NCBI GenBank assembly: GCA_014084085.1
Contig: NPFB01000084.1
Location: 74,582-102,148, forward strand
Direction: 5' to 3'
Source: Hondaea fermentalgiana
Taxonomy: Eukaryota; Sar; Bigyra; Thraustochytrida; Thraustochytriidae
Length of the DNA: 27,567 nucleotides
Position numbers and translations under genes: made by a program. A model generated the notes under the pieces. The model had not been told where the DNA came from and ran no database searches. It worked only from the letters and a program-made list of their open reading frames with translations. Shown here piece after piece: positions 7,270 to 16,280 of the stretch. The stretch's first letter is position 1; every line of letters starts with the position of its first letter.

Positions 7270-9099
7270 ATGATGCAGGGGGCTTCCTTCAAGAGCCCGT
7301 TCAAGGCGGCGTGCGAGGCGTGCACCAAGGCAAAGTGCAAATGCAACGGGAAGCGACCATGCCTTCGTTGCGAGAAAAAGAACCTCGTGTGCGTGTATGC
7401 CTTTAAGCGCAGGCGCGGCCCGCCCAAGAATAGGGCGCTTATGCGCAGCGACGAGCCCCTCGCGGCACCAGGGACGCAAAGCAAGCTGAAACTCAACGCC
7501 AAACACAAAACTGACGGGGAGACGGACCGCGTGGCCAGCGTCACCGTAGATATTAGTCCCTACGAGCGTCGGCTCTGGACAGTCTTCTTTACGATCTTTA
7601 GACACCAGGAGAATAGCTTTGTGGACAACGAAAAGCGCGGCATCGCCTGGTGCTGGTTTGCGCGACAGCTGCAGCTCTTGCGCTGGCACTGTAAGCGTAC
7701 TCACAACAAACAACTCAGTAAAATGATCGAGTCCTTTCTCGAGGCCATGAACGTCAAGATGAAGTCGGTCCTCGAAGCTGTCAAGGACGAGTGCCCCGTC
7801 AAACCCAGCTGCTGCGCGGAGTGCTCCACCACAATCATGATGCATCCTCACAAAGAACCGAGCTTCCCCGTCAATGAGCAAGCTGCGCAAGGGACCACGG
7901 AACTCCTCAAGGCTGAGCAAGAGTCCCTCGCCGCCGTCCCACCGAGCAAGCGGTTTCTCGACATGCTCGACGCACACAAAAACAACACCAAGGCCTCGCT
8001 CGAATTTCTCCAGTACGACTATCCAGCAGAGTACGACATTCGCTCCAACGAGGCCTTTGCGCGCATGTTCAACCTCTCAGACAAGGCTTTGCGCGACCTC
8101 ATCACCTGGAGTGGTTCTGGATTTCTTCCTTGGGGCGGCGACATTATTGCCAAGATTATTGTCACTGAGGAGGACCTCGTCACTTTTCTGCAAATCATGT
8201 CGCTCAAATTTCAAAGCATGGGAATGAAGCTCGAGCCCGAGCCTGGCTATGTACGCGAGGTGCCCAGCACCCACTCGTTCAAGTTTTGGGTCTTTAGCGA
8301 GAGTGAGGGTCTTTGGCGCCAGCGCCAGTGTCTCTTGGAGTGCTGCCACCGTGTATACAAAAAGGGCAAGCACATTGAGAGCCACATTATTTTCAACTTT
8401 GACAACCTTGGCGAGCCCGTCGACGAAGACAGCAAGGAAACGGAACCCATCTCCACAGAGACTCTCGGTGCTAACCAAGACAACGGTAGCCCGGGCGGCG
8501 CCGCCAAGGGTGGCGAGACGCAGCAGGACGAGGGAGAATCCTCTCAAACGAGCAAGACGCATCCGGTCGCGTCACCGAGCGCTGTGAGCGTTCCGCCTGT
8601 GCCACGGGCTGCCAGTTTTACGTGCTCTGTGCCCCCGGACGTGGTGCCTAGCGACCTTGCCTCTTACTATCAGCATTGGGACATCTTTGAGCCTGGTGCA
8701 GCGGTCGCCGTCCCGTCCTCGTCAGGGGATGGCCAAGCGCCAATCAAGCGTGAGGCGGGCGACATCGAGAAAAGCGGCAACGGTAGCGGCAGTGGCAGCG
8801 ACTCACCCCAGCACAAAAAGTACAAGTACACCCCAGCCGGTATGCGCAAGCTTGGCCAGGCTGCCAAGGGAGCGATCGAAGGATCTATCTCTTCGTACCC
8901 TTCGGCAAACCAAAGTGGCAAGCAAAGCCAGCAAGACATGCTTTCGCAGCAGGCCGAGGAAGCCGCTCGGGATACCGCTGCCCCGAGCTACGGCGATGAG
9001 GCCGACTATGTCGACTCTCTCAACGACACCGACTGGCTCGGCTCGCTCATCAACTGGCAGGGCTTCTCGGGTGGTTACAGCCAACAGGATCAGCAGTAA
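7270..9099 (+). CDS. Zn2Cys6 binuclear-cluster transcription factor with possible PAS domain
   Basis: A 609-residue nuclear protein. A fungal-type zinc cluster lies at the N terminus: Cys15, Cys18, Cys25, Cys31, Cys34 and Cys41, with 2-6-5-2-6 spacing that fits the family, followed by a basic linker (KRRRGPPKN, 46-54). Residues about 95-185 form a helical, Trp/Phe-rich region ending in a CC-x2-C group (181-185). Residues about 225-375 contain SNEAFARMFNLS and a following alternating hydrophobic segment that resemble the PAS-like domain of the AcuK/Ert1/Rds2 group; this is inference. The C-terminal third is Ser/Gly/Gln-rich with a terminal acidic-aromatic stretch (DYVDSLNDTDWLGSL) that could be an activation domain. 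I chose the ATG at 7270 because it sits in GCCACCATG and the cluster follows at once. The frame is open to an ATG at 6811 (762 residues), whose context is poor. Confidence 0.85.
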   Translation: MMQGASFKSPFKAACEACTKAKCKCNGKRPCLRCEKKNLVCVYAFKRRRGPPKNRALMRSDEPLAAPGTQSKLKLNAKHKTDGETDRVASVTVDISPYERRLWTVFFTIFRHQENSFVDNEKRGIAWCWFARQLQLLRWHCKRTHNKQLSKMIESFLEAMNVKMKSVLEAVKDECPVKPSCCAECSTTIMMHPHKEPSFPVNEQAAQGTTELLKAEQESLAAVPPSKRFLDMLDAHKNNTKASLEFLQYDYPAEYDIRSNEAFARMFNLSDKALRDLITWSGSGFLPWGGDIIAKIIVTEEDLVTFLQIMSLKFQSMGMKLEPEPGYVREVPSTHSFKFWVFSESEGLWRQRQCLLECCHRVYKKGKHIESHIIFNFDNLGEPVDEDSKETEPISTETLGANQDNGSPGGAAKGGETQQDEGESSQTSKTHPVASPSAVSVPPVPRAASFTCSVPPDVVPSDLASYYQHWDIFEPGAAVAVPSSSGDGQAPIKREAGDIEKSGNGSGSGSDSPQHKKYKYTPAGMRKLGQAAKGAIEGSISSYPSANQSGKQSQQDMLSQQAEEAARDTAAPSYGDEADYVDSLNDTDWLGSLINWQGFSGGYSQQDQQ

Positions 9100-9582
9100 G
9101 GAGGCCGCCGAGGTCAGACCCTGTGTTTCATCCCCCCACCCCCAAAAAAACAAGAGAAAAAATTAATGTCGAGCATTTACTTTTCGCTTCACCTTTTCGC
9201 TTCAACGTTTGCCACTTCTTCTATTCTTTCCCTCCGTGCCGAGCTCTCTCCTTCGTTCCTCGCTCTCTTTGAATTCAATCTGTGTTCGCAAAAGGCCAAG
9301 ACAAGACACACATGGAAAAAGGGGAGAAAAATAATGTAAAGGGGTCCGCGCCAAGCGTTGCTGCGGGTGTGTGCGAGCGCGAGCAAAGGCAAGATTCACA
9401 AGCCGCGGCGCGGCGGGCGAGCTGCAGCTGCGCGGACACGCGCAGTCTCGAGACTTGGAGGACCCCGACTTGCTCGTGTGGCATTCCGACGTGCGCGGCT
9501 GCGGCCTGCGACGAGACACCCTGATTCGCGAAGTTCAGTAGTTCTGCCATTGGCCGGTCAAAGCAAATAAGGGCAAGGCAAG
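9100..9582. other. Intergenic region upstream of the coiled-coil gene
   Basis: Downstream of the transcription factor stop there is a C-run/A-run stretch (about 9132-9163) and then pyrimidine-rich sequence (about 9180-9270), likely the 3' UTR. The rest is GC-rich and probably carries the next promoter. No ORF here looks real, and I saw no RNA gene. Confidence 0.55.
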
Positions 9583-10338
9583 ATGCCGAGCGGCAAGGCG
9601 ACCAAGCAAAAGATGACCGAGAGCTTGCGCAGAGTGGTCCAAGGCCAGGCCGAAATTCTGCAGCGGCAGGCGACCACGCAAGCTATGCTGCAGCTCGAGC
9701 TGCGCAACGTGAAAGCGATGCTGCAAGAGGCCTTGCAGGCGCAAGACCAGACGCAAGTCGTGGATGCTGCGCCCCGCGTGGCCGATCTCGAGGCCGAGCT
9801 CGCGCACGCGCGGCAAAAGATCCACACACTGGAGAGCGAGCGAATGGTGCTGCAAGAGCGAGCTTTGAGCGGAGCACGTGCGGCGGAAAGGGCCAAGGCC
9901 GAGCGCGTGGCGGCCCTCCAGGCGCTACAGCTCGCCAACGACCAGAGCAACGCTTCTGCGAGAGCCGTGCTCGACCTCCGCGAGGAACTCGAGGCGCTAC
10001 GGCTCGAGAACCACTCTCTCCGACGCGAGCTGGCCCTCGGCACGGAAGAGCTGCGCCCGGCGGACCCGGGCTCGGCGACGAACCTGAGCTCGATCGACAA
10101 CGACGACGACGACGACGACGACGACGAGCGCGAGCGGGACCATGGCCGCTCTTCACGAGCAGGAGGACCGCCGGACGCGCCGCGCAAGGTCCCGGCTCAA
10201 GAGCCCTCGCAGGCCCCCGCCGCCTCTGCGAGGTCGCGCGCGCACGCCGCAGAGCGCATCTGCGCCGTGGCCACGGCAGCCGCGGCTCCTCGCGCGCCTC
10301 CGGGCCCGGGTCGCAGGAGTCTGACACAGGCGCGATAG
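9583..10338 (+). CDS. Coiled-coil protein of unknown function
   Basis: A 251-residue protein I do not recognise. Residues about 1-155 are rich in Leu, Gln, Glu, Ala and Arg in a heptad-like pattern (LRRVVQGQAEILQRQ, LEAELAHARQKIHTLESER, LREELEALRLENHSLRREL), predicting a long parallel coiled coil. An acidic run of eight Asp (residues 174-181, from a GAC repeat at 10102-10125) follows, then an Arg/Ala/Pro-rich low-complexity tail. An in-frame TAA lies 15 bases before the ATG, so the start is fixed, and A occupies -3. The opposite strand also has a long ORF, but it is poly-Ser and looks like a shadow. The tail after the Asp run is the least certain part, since an unseen intron there could alter it. 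Confidence 0.6.
   Translation: MPSGKATKQKMTESLRRVVQGQAEILQRQATTQAMLQLELRNVKAMLQEALQAQDQTQVVDAAPRVADLEAELAHARQKIHTLESERMVLQERALSGARAAERAKAERVAALQALQLANDQSNASARAVLDLREELEALRLENHSLRRELALGTEELRPADPGSATNLSSIDNDDDDDDDDERERDHGRSSRAGGPPDAPRKVPAQEPSQAPAASARSRAHAAERICAVATAAAAPRAPPGPGRRSLTQAR
10102..10125 (+). repeat. GAC trinucleotide repeat (poly-Asp)
   Basis: Eight GAC codons in a row inside the coiled-coil gene, encoding an Asp run. Trinucleotide slippage may make its length variable between strains. Confidence 0.9.
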
Positions 10339-10953
10339 TTCGTTCGCCGAAGACAGTAGCCAGCGCCAGAGGACGTGCCGAAGCCGCGAAAGAACCCTCC
10401 TCGCGAGCGAGCGACCGCAGAGCGCGCTCTCGGGCAGCTGCAGTCCTCGAACGCGCCGCTGACCTCCCTCTCCGCCCGCCGTCGGAGCAGCCAGCCACCG
10501 CCAGCTGCAGGCACCAGCCGCGCGCCGCGAGGTCCAGACGCGCGCGCCCAGGCGGACCAATTGGCGCAGCATCTCCTCGTCTCTCCTCGCGATCGGCGAT
10601 CGTCCCGCCCGCCCGAGGGCCCGACGCGCTCCGCGGCGGCCCGGCTTCTCGCGCGCGACTGCCCGCTCGCGGGTGTGCCTTGCGCGTGAGCGCCGTAGCG
10701 CGCCGCAGTAGCGCGCAGAGGCCCTTCCGCGCCGCGGTTTGGGCTCGGGGTTCGAGGTCGCAGAGTGTCTTGTCTTCGAAAGACCTGCCTGTCTGCCTGT
10801 CTGCCTGTCTGTCTGCGTTCTGGCTGGCGCGAGCAAGCAGGAAAGAAAGACCTGCAACGCGCGCGCAGCCTGGGTGGGGTCCTTAATCCTGGTTCTTGGC
10901 GAAGTCCGCGAGCAAGAGCGTGAGGGCACGAGCAGGAGCGAGAGGAGGAAGCC
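10339..10953. other. GC-rich promoter/leader of the G-box gene
   Basis: Very GC-rich with no convincing gene. Long ORFs on the minus strand are Arg/Ala-rich and overlap real genes antisense. A GCCTGTCT array lies near 10785-10818, a purine-rich patch near 10828-10850, and AGGAGCGAGAGGAGG immediately precedes the start codon at 10954. Confidence 0.5.
10785..10818. repeat. CTGCCTGT/CTGTCTG short tandem repeat
   Basis: Four to five imperfect copies of an eight-base CTGCCTGT unit degrading into CTGT tetramers, in the likely 5' leader of the gene beginning at 10954. Confidence 0.8.
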
Positions 10954-13900
10954 ATGCGGCGTGGGGCCAAGGCGCTTCGCGAGTGGACGAACAAATCGCC
11001 GCCGCTCAAGCGCATCTCGTCGCGAGGCAAGCTCGAAGATGCCGACGGCGAGATTCCGACGCATGAAGCAACAGGAGCAGCATCAGCAGGCGGCGTCGCT
11101 GTCGCCGGCGACAGCAAGACGGGCACAGGATCAGATCCTGTTCTAAGTGAGGGGCCCAGCGCCAATGTTGACACCGGAGAGGCCAACAGGGCACGCAGGA
11201 AGCACCATGATTCTGAAGTCATTACCATGAGCAACGGGGCCACCTTGGAGGTCTTTGCAGATGGCAGAAAGATCCAGCGCTCGCCTGATGGCACGGTCAT
11301 TGAGATCTACAAGGATGTAAGTTCTTTCTCGGAAAACCCGGCGAGGCAAAGAGAGGCCCCACCCCCCCCGATTGCGCCTGCGTGCGTTTTTCACTGACAA
11401 TATGACATGACGACAACCAAAACACAGGGCACCAAAGTGCAAACATCGCCTTCTGGCATTAAAATTGAAGTTCGTCCCAATGGATCCAAGGTCCAGACGA
11501 ACCAAGACGGCAGTGTGCTGGAAATTCAACCTGATGGCTTCACGCGCCAGACATCGCCCGATGGTACGGTTGTGGAGACTCGAACGGACGGTAGCCGTTG
11601 GCAACGCAATCCCAATGGTAAGTTCTACTGCTTTTCCTTCTCATATTTTCCCTTAGCGCCCCCCTTATCTTTTCATTTTACTTGTGAAATGTCGTCTTTG
11701 CTTGTCCGTGGCAGAAAGACTAACAGCGCATTGCACAATGCTTGCTCCGATCTCCCCACAGGTGTCGTCATTACGGTTTTTGCCGACGGTTCCCGCACGC
11801 AAGTGTTCCCGGACGGAACGCTCATCGAAGTTAAGCCAAGCGGCGAGAAACTTCAAACCAACCCAGATGGGTCTCGTCTTGAAATCACCGTCGAAGGTGT
11901 CATTCGTCCCCGCTCCGCGACCAAGGAGAGCATCTCGCGCGCCGAGGAAATCAAGGCCTCCGCAGCCCCCACCGTTTTGAAAACCACTGCGGTATCCCCA
12001 GCAACGACGGGGAGCAGCACCCGCGATCTGGCGAGCAAATTCGAGTCCAAGTCCAAGACCGAGACCTCGCGGCCCACGCCCGTCCGAACGGCCACCACAA
12101 GCAACACGACGAGTGCGTCACCGAGTAAGTCGCGTTTCTATCTTCGTCGTAACTCGAGCGAGGCGCCCAAGGCCGCCGAGACGGAGCTGCAGCGCGAAAA
12201 CACGCGCCTCAAGGACACTCTCAAGATGATCGAGTCAAAGGCTGCCGAGGATCTTGCGAGTCTGCGGTCCAAGATGCAGAGCGACATGCAGGCGCTCGTG
12301 CAAGAGGTCGAGGAATCGCGTGAAAAGGCGCAACAAGCCAACAAGCTTGAGTCGGCTCTGCTCGACGCAACGGCCGAGCTCGAACGCACGAAAAAGGATC
12401 TTGATAGCGTAGTGAGCGCCAACACCGAGGAGCTCGCCGAGCTCAAGCTGAAGATCATCAAGGCCGAGGCGGATGCCGCAGGCGTGGAATCCGGTTTCGA
12501 GCGCCGCCTTCGGGAAGAGACAGAGTCGCTACACGCCCAGATTCGCGACCTCGAGCTGGCAACCAAGCGCAGCGCCGAGGAAATGCAAAACAATGGAAAT
12601 GACGCGTCTGCAGAGCTTGCCGTGATGGGAACCAAGCTCGCCGCTGCGGAGAATCGTGCGCGCGAACTCGAAGCCGAGACGGAGCAAATGCGGGGCGCTC
12701 TTCAGCGTCACGAAAAGGCCGCCAAGGAAGCCAAGGCCGATGCCGACGCGCAGCGCCAGACGCTTTCAAGCATTCGCGAGACGCTTCAAGCAGCCGAGAC
12801 TGAGCAGCAGGCCTTGCACGCCCAAATTGAAGATCTCATCTTCAAGGGCGGGTCTTGCGCAGAGCAACTTACGGATCTGCGCAAGGAACGCGATGCTGCA
12901 GTTGCCGAGCGCGAGGCGGCATATGTCAAGCTGGGAGAGATGACCAAGAAGATGGTTGAGACGGTCTCTTCATTGACGGAAAGAGAAAATGAGCTCACCG
13001 ACGCATTCACCGAGATTCGCCAGCTTCGCGAGAACGCCGACGCCAAGAGCGTCGATAAGGCGCTCTCCGTGGAGCGTGAGCGAGCCCAAGAGCTTGAAGC
13101 CAAGCTTCGCACCGCGCAAGCGAGCATTGCTTCGGATGCCGCTGCCGGACCAGAGCTCAACGACCAGCTCGATGCCGCGAAACGCAAGCATCAAGAGCAG
13201 GAGCGAGTGATTGCCAGTCTGGAGAAGCGGGTTGAGACCTTTGACGTAGCGTTCAGCAAAGCAAAGGAAATGAACGCAAACTCAATGGAGCACTTGCGGC
13301 ATCGTCTTCAGCACGCCGAGCTCCAGTGCAATGAGCTGCAGCTAGAGCTCGACGAGGCGAACCAAGAACGAGATCAGCTGCACGCCAAGCTCGCGACCGC
13401 CTCGACTGCCGCAGAGGCCAAGCCCGAAGTCAAGCCACCTTCCGCTACAAACGCCTCCTCATCCTCCCCCCTCGGTGCCAACGCAAATGATAACAGCGAG
13501 AAAGTGGCCAAGATGCAAAGCACTGTGGAGGATTTGCGAGTACAGCTTGCGAAGCGTGATCGCGAGATCGCATCGCAGCGTGCGCACATTGAGAAACTCG
13601 AAAAGGTTCAGGCTGCACCCGCGCTTGAGGCCATTGCCCCAATCGCTCCTACGCACGCAGGTCCAACACCCGCGCGGCCGCCCATGAACGCGCTTCTCGG
13701 TCAGATTCAGGCCGGAAAGTCGCTCAACGCCGTCACTGCGGATGAACCTGTACGTCCCGGAGGCTCGCCCGTGCCTGGCGGATTGCTCGCCGCAATTCAG
13801 GGTGGCGCCAAGCTGAAAAAGTCCCCGGCAGCCTCTGCAGCAAAACCCGCTGGCTCGCGAGTAGGTCCAAGCAAAGCCGCCGCACCCTCGTTTGCTGAGC

Positions 13901-14064
13901 TCTGCCAACTCAAGGCCAAGCAGCGTGCGGACAAGACGCAGCGTATTGATGATCTCCTTGCAAACAAAAAGTCTGCCAAACCCGCCGTGCAGGCGACTGG
14001 CGCGGTTTCTGAGCTCCAGGCTGCTCTTGCTCGACGCAAAAAGGCCTCATCGGCTGCAGGCTAA
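10954..14064 (+). CDS. G-box (TCP10/SAS-4-type repeat), coiled-coil and WH2 protein; three exons
   Basis: Exons 10954-11316, 11428-11617 and 11762-14064 join into 951 residues. Residues 94-230 are seven and a half consecutive 18-residue repeats (pattern D/N-G-x2-I-E-V-x2-D/N-G-x3-Q-x2-P), all in perfect register. This is the beta-strand repeat of the G-box (TCP10 C-terminal domain) of the centriole proteins SAS-4/CPAP, which binds STIL/Ana2-type partners. A Ser/Thr-rich linker follows (about 235-320), then a very long coiled coil (about 325-800). Near the C terminus are two WH2-like actin-binding motifs: ALLGQIQAGKSLNAV (828-842) and GLLAAIQGGAKLKK (858-871). Both introns interrupt the repeats, and splicing is needed to keep the 18-residue register. 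Centriolar or basal-body function is inferred from the G-box alone; the domain order differs from SAS-4, where the G-box is C-terminal. Confidence 0.85.
11317..11427 (+). other. Intron 1 of the G-box gene (phase 0)
   Basis: Donor GTAAGT at 11317 and acceptor ACACAG ending at 11427; 111 bases. It contains an in-frame stop (at about 11395), so retention would truncate the protein within the second repeat. Removing it joins ...IEIYKD to GTKVQT, exactly restoring the 18-residue repeat. Confidence 0.9.
11618..11761 (+). other. Intron 2 of the G-box gene (phase 1)
   Basis: Donor GTAAGT at 11618, a possible branch site CTAAC near 11720, and acceptor CCACAG ending at 11761; 144 bases. The length is a multiple of three with no in-frame stop, so retention would add 48 residues of non-repeat sequence. 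Removal restores the repeat register across NPN-GVVITV. Confidence 0.88.
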
Positions 14065-14479
14065 TCTCTTTCTCTTTGTTGTCGATACCTACCATTGCGG
14101 AGTGCCACTCTTGCTAAGCATAAAAAGGTCCTTCGCATTGGACTGTCAATACGTAACCGGGTACAGTAAATCTCAAATAAATAATCGATTGTGCCAAATT
14201 ATTGGAGACACTCTCCTCGACCACCAAAACTCGAATAAATAATCACGACTGTGTGCCGAATAAATGGGGAAACTGTCCCCGACCAGCCAAACATAATGAA
14301 GTATTTGCAACAACGAATGAACGATCTCGTCTTTCAGAGGTAAAGCGATCCTTTTATCTTTACCAATCAGCATCATGTTGCTCATGGAGTGGCAAGCTAT
14401 GATGACAAAGGAACATGCAAGTCAAAACATAATGAGAAATGGTGGATGACCAACTATGTGGCACTGGCATTTATATTCA
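14065..14479. other. Convergent intergenic region with duplicated hairpin element
   Basis: Two convergent genes end here. The stretch is AT-rich and includes several AATAAA-like signals, the first at 14176-14181. It holds the duplicated hairpin element at 14175-14294. I see no gene. Confidence 0.65.
14175..14294. repeat. Two diverged direct copies of a ~60-base element, each with a hairpin
   Basis: Copy 1 (14175-14231) and copy 2 (14233-14294) share AATAAATAATC, GTGCC and GACCA-x-CCAAA blocks in the same order. Each has a short stem-loop in the same place: GGAGA/TCTCC (14204-14216) and GGGGA/TCCCC (14266-14280). The stem differs between copies but stays paired in both. The position just past the stop of the G-box gene suggests a 3'-UTR or polyadenylation element. 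Confidence 0.6.
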
Positions 14480-15550
14480 CTACACGTTGGCTGCCTGCGT
14501 CGTATATGAGTCTCCAAACGAGGGCGGCGGGGTCGTGGACGGACCAGAACCGTTTCGAGCTGAAGAGTCTTGCGTTCTCCTTGGTAGTTCTGCCGTTGCG
14601 TCCGCATACTTTTCTCCCAGCCAAAATGCACGCGTCCAAAACGGGTACGGCTTGACGATGAAGACTCCGTACACGATGAAGCCGATGCCAATGACTAAAG
14701 CCACCACACCGTCGAGGTACCAGATGCGCGGATGCGATCGATGAATCGCAATGGAGATCCAAATGCTCATGCTAATGGTAGAAGAACCGATCGAGCAAAT
14801 GCCATCCTCAAAGAGCGCATCGCTTTTCAGTTTGTTTGCAACGAAGAGCTTGAGCATGCCAATGGAAAGAAGTAAAATCCAAGAGGGAATGGAGAGACCG
14901 AGGAGAGCGGCGACGTCGACAATGGCCTCCCGGCTTGACAGATGCACGATCGAGTCAACGAGAACGACAAAGCCGGAGAGAATGAAACTCAAACCAATGC
15001 CAACAGCGGCGCGCAGCTCGCGGTTCTGCATTTTTTCATCCTGGGTCGTGCTTCCATGAAAGCGCCACAAAACAACAATTGAACTGATCACGTCGACGAG
15101 GGCCTCAAGCGCGAACGCGAGCATGGCAGAACTCTCGGACGAGCTCGCAAGACCGGCACCAATCGAAAACGCCAGTAGCGAGACGGCGATGGACAGATAC
15201 GAGAGCACCCGCGCCTCGACCGGAGTCGGTTCTATCCACCGACCAGGATTAACGAGCCACGCTAGCCGGACCAAGACCGGATGACGGCCGCCAAGAACCC
15301 CTCCTTGCTCCTGTGCATCCCCCTCGCCCGCGAAGAAGGCATTGTGCTTGCCATGTGCGCGGGGTCCGCCTGCAGTCGCGCGCCCGCCGTTGCGGGTTCC
15401 CGTGGACGCCGACGACACGGACGAAGCCCCGCCGTGCACGCTGCCTTCGCTCGCGTGGCTGCTGCGCTCGATCTCGCCAATATCCTTGGCGAAGGCGTGC
15501 GACTGCCGCTCGTGCGCGTTCAGGTTCTCGACGCCGTCCGCGAGCTCCAT
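14480..15550 (-). CDS. TMEM163/cation-diffusion-facilitator-like membrane protein
   Basis: A 356-residue protein with six predicted membrane helices (about 114-134, 142-163, 181-203, 210-238, 248-270, 277-298). It resembles TMEM163, a zinc-binding member of the CDF superfamily: EALVDVISSIVVLWRF in helix 2, KSDALFEDG at helix 5, and the WYLDG signature (277-281) before helix 6. In TMEM163 two Asp four residues apart in helix 2 are needed for zinc; here they are Glu149 and Asp153. A likely role is zinc export or sequestration in the plasma membrane or an endosomal vesicle; this is inference. The first 110 residues are polar and low-complexity. I chose the ATG at 15550 (G at -3, G at +4). The frame stays open to an ATG at 15745 (421 residues), but that ATG has C at -3 and the extra sequence is Ala/Arg-rich. 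Confidence 0.78.
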   Translation of the reverse strand: MELADGVENLNAHERQSHAFAKDIGEIERSSHASEGSVHGGASSVSSASTGTRNGGRATAGGPRAHGKHNAFFAGEGDAQEQGGVLGGRHPVLVRLAWLVNPGRWIEPTPVEARVLSYLSIAVSLLAFSIGAGLASSSESSAMLAFALEALVDVISSIVVLWRFHGSTTQDEKMQNRELRAAVGIGLSFILSGFVVLVDSIVHLSSREAIVDVAALLGLSIPSWILLLSIGMLKLFVANKLKSDALFEDGICSIGSSTISMSIWISIAIHRSHPRIWYLDGVVALVIGIGFIVYGVFIVKPYPFWTRAFWLGEKYADATAELPRRTQDSSARNGSGPSTTPPPSFGDSYTTQAANV

Positions 15551-16280
15551 CCCGGCCGCGACGTGCGCGAGCTCGCCGGCCGAGCCGCGCCGCGCTGAGC
15601 TGAGCTGCGCAAGGCGTCTGCCCGGCGCCGCGCTTCTCCCTCGCGCCCGCGCGCTCCGCCCGCCCGTGCGCGCGGCCTCTGCGGCCTGGTCGCGCTCGCT
15701 CGCGGTCTGCGCGCAGAGCCTCCGCGCCGCGAGACGCTTGTGCATGCGCGCCAAAAGGGGTTGCGCAGGGCCGCCGAAAGGGGTTCTGCACAGGGTCCCA
15801 AGTCACGATCGACGCGCGCGGGGCGCCGGCCTGAGAGCGCTCGCGGCACGGCCAGCGGCTTCGAGATGCTGACGCGCTTGGGGGGGAGGGGAGGGGGGCG
15901 CGCTGGCTGCGCGGGGGTGGCCGGGCCGGCGGGCGTCAGGTGTGCCGCCTTAGGGGAATGAGACTTGCAGATTGATGGAAAGATATGCCTGGGCATTTCG
16001 AGTCGCAGCGCGGCTTGCAAGTCTGAAGTTTGGCATTTACAGTTTGCTACGGACCGTAACGAGCGTCGAATTGATTGCGAGAATCGGCTTCGTCGCTCGA
16101 CTTTAGTTTTTTTCGCAAAAGTCGTGGCCTTGACACGAAGCAAAAAAAAAGGCGAGGCTCAATTTATAAATACGCGATCGCACAAGATTTGTGAGTTTTA
16201 GAATTTAAAATCCCAAAGAACGCCGCATTCATAAGCAGTATAATCGGGGATTTTCTTTGAAAGAGTCAAAATTGCCGACG

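Noticed and set aside
6723..7977. Long minus-strand ORFs opposite the Zn2Cys6 gene
   Set aside because: Poly-Ser/Arg content mirrors the plus-strand acidic repeat; the zinc cluster shows that the plus strand is coding.
9558..10187. 209-residue minus-strand ORF opposite the coiled-coil gene
   Set aside because: Ser-rich antisense of the Asp/Glu/Leu-rich coiled coil; no folded-domain signature.
11407..11427. ATG at 11407 as an independent start for the G-box gene
   Set aside because: These 21 bases are the 3' end of intron 1; exon 1 adds in-register repeats that this start would lose.
12124..12129. GTAAGT donor-like site inside exon 3 of the G-box gene
   Set aside because: The frame stays open and no good acceptor lies at a plausible short distance before the clearly coding coiled coil at 12180; treated as exonic.
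714..15550. A bacterial-style operon or defence island
   Set aside because: Genes are on both strands with long intergenic regions, introns and Kozak-type starts; no shared pathway links neighbours.
16257..16280. Upstream extension of the small ORF starting with TTG
   Set aside because: Non-ATG initiation is not expected for a eukaryotic nuclear gene; the first ATG is at 16281.
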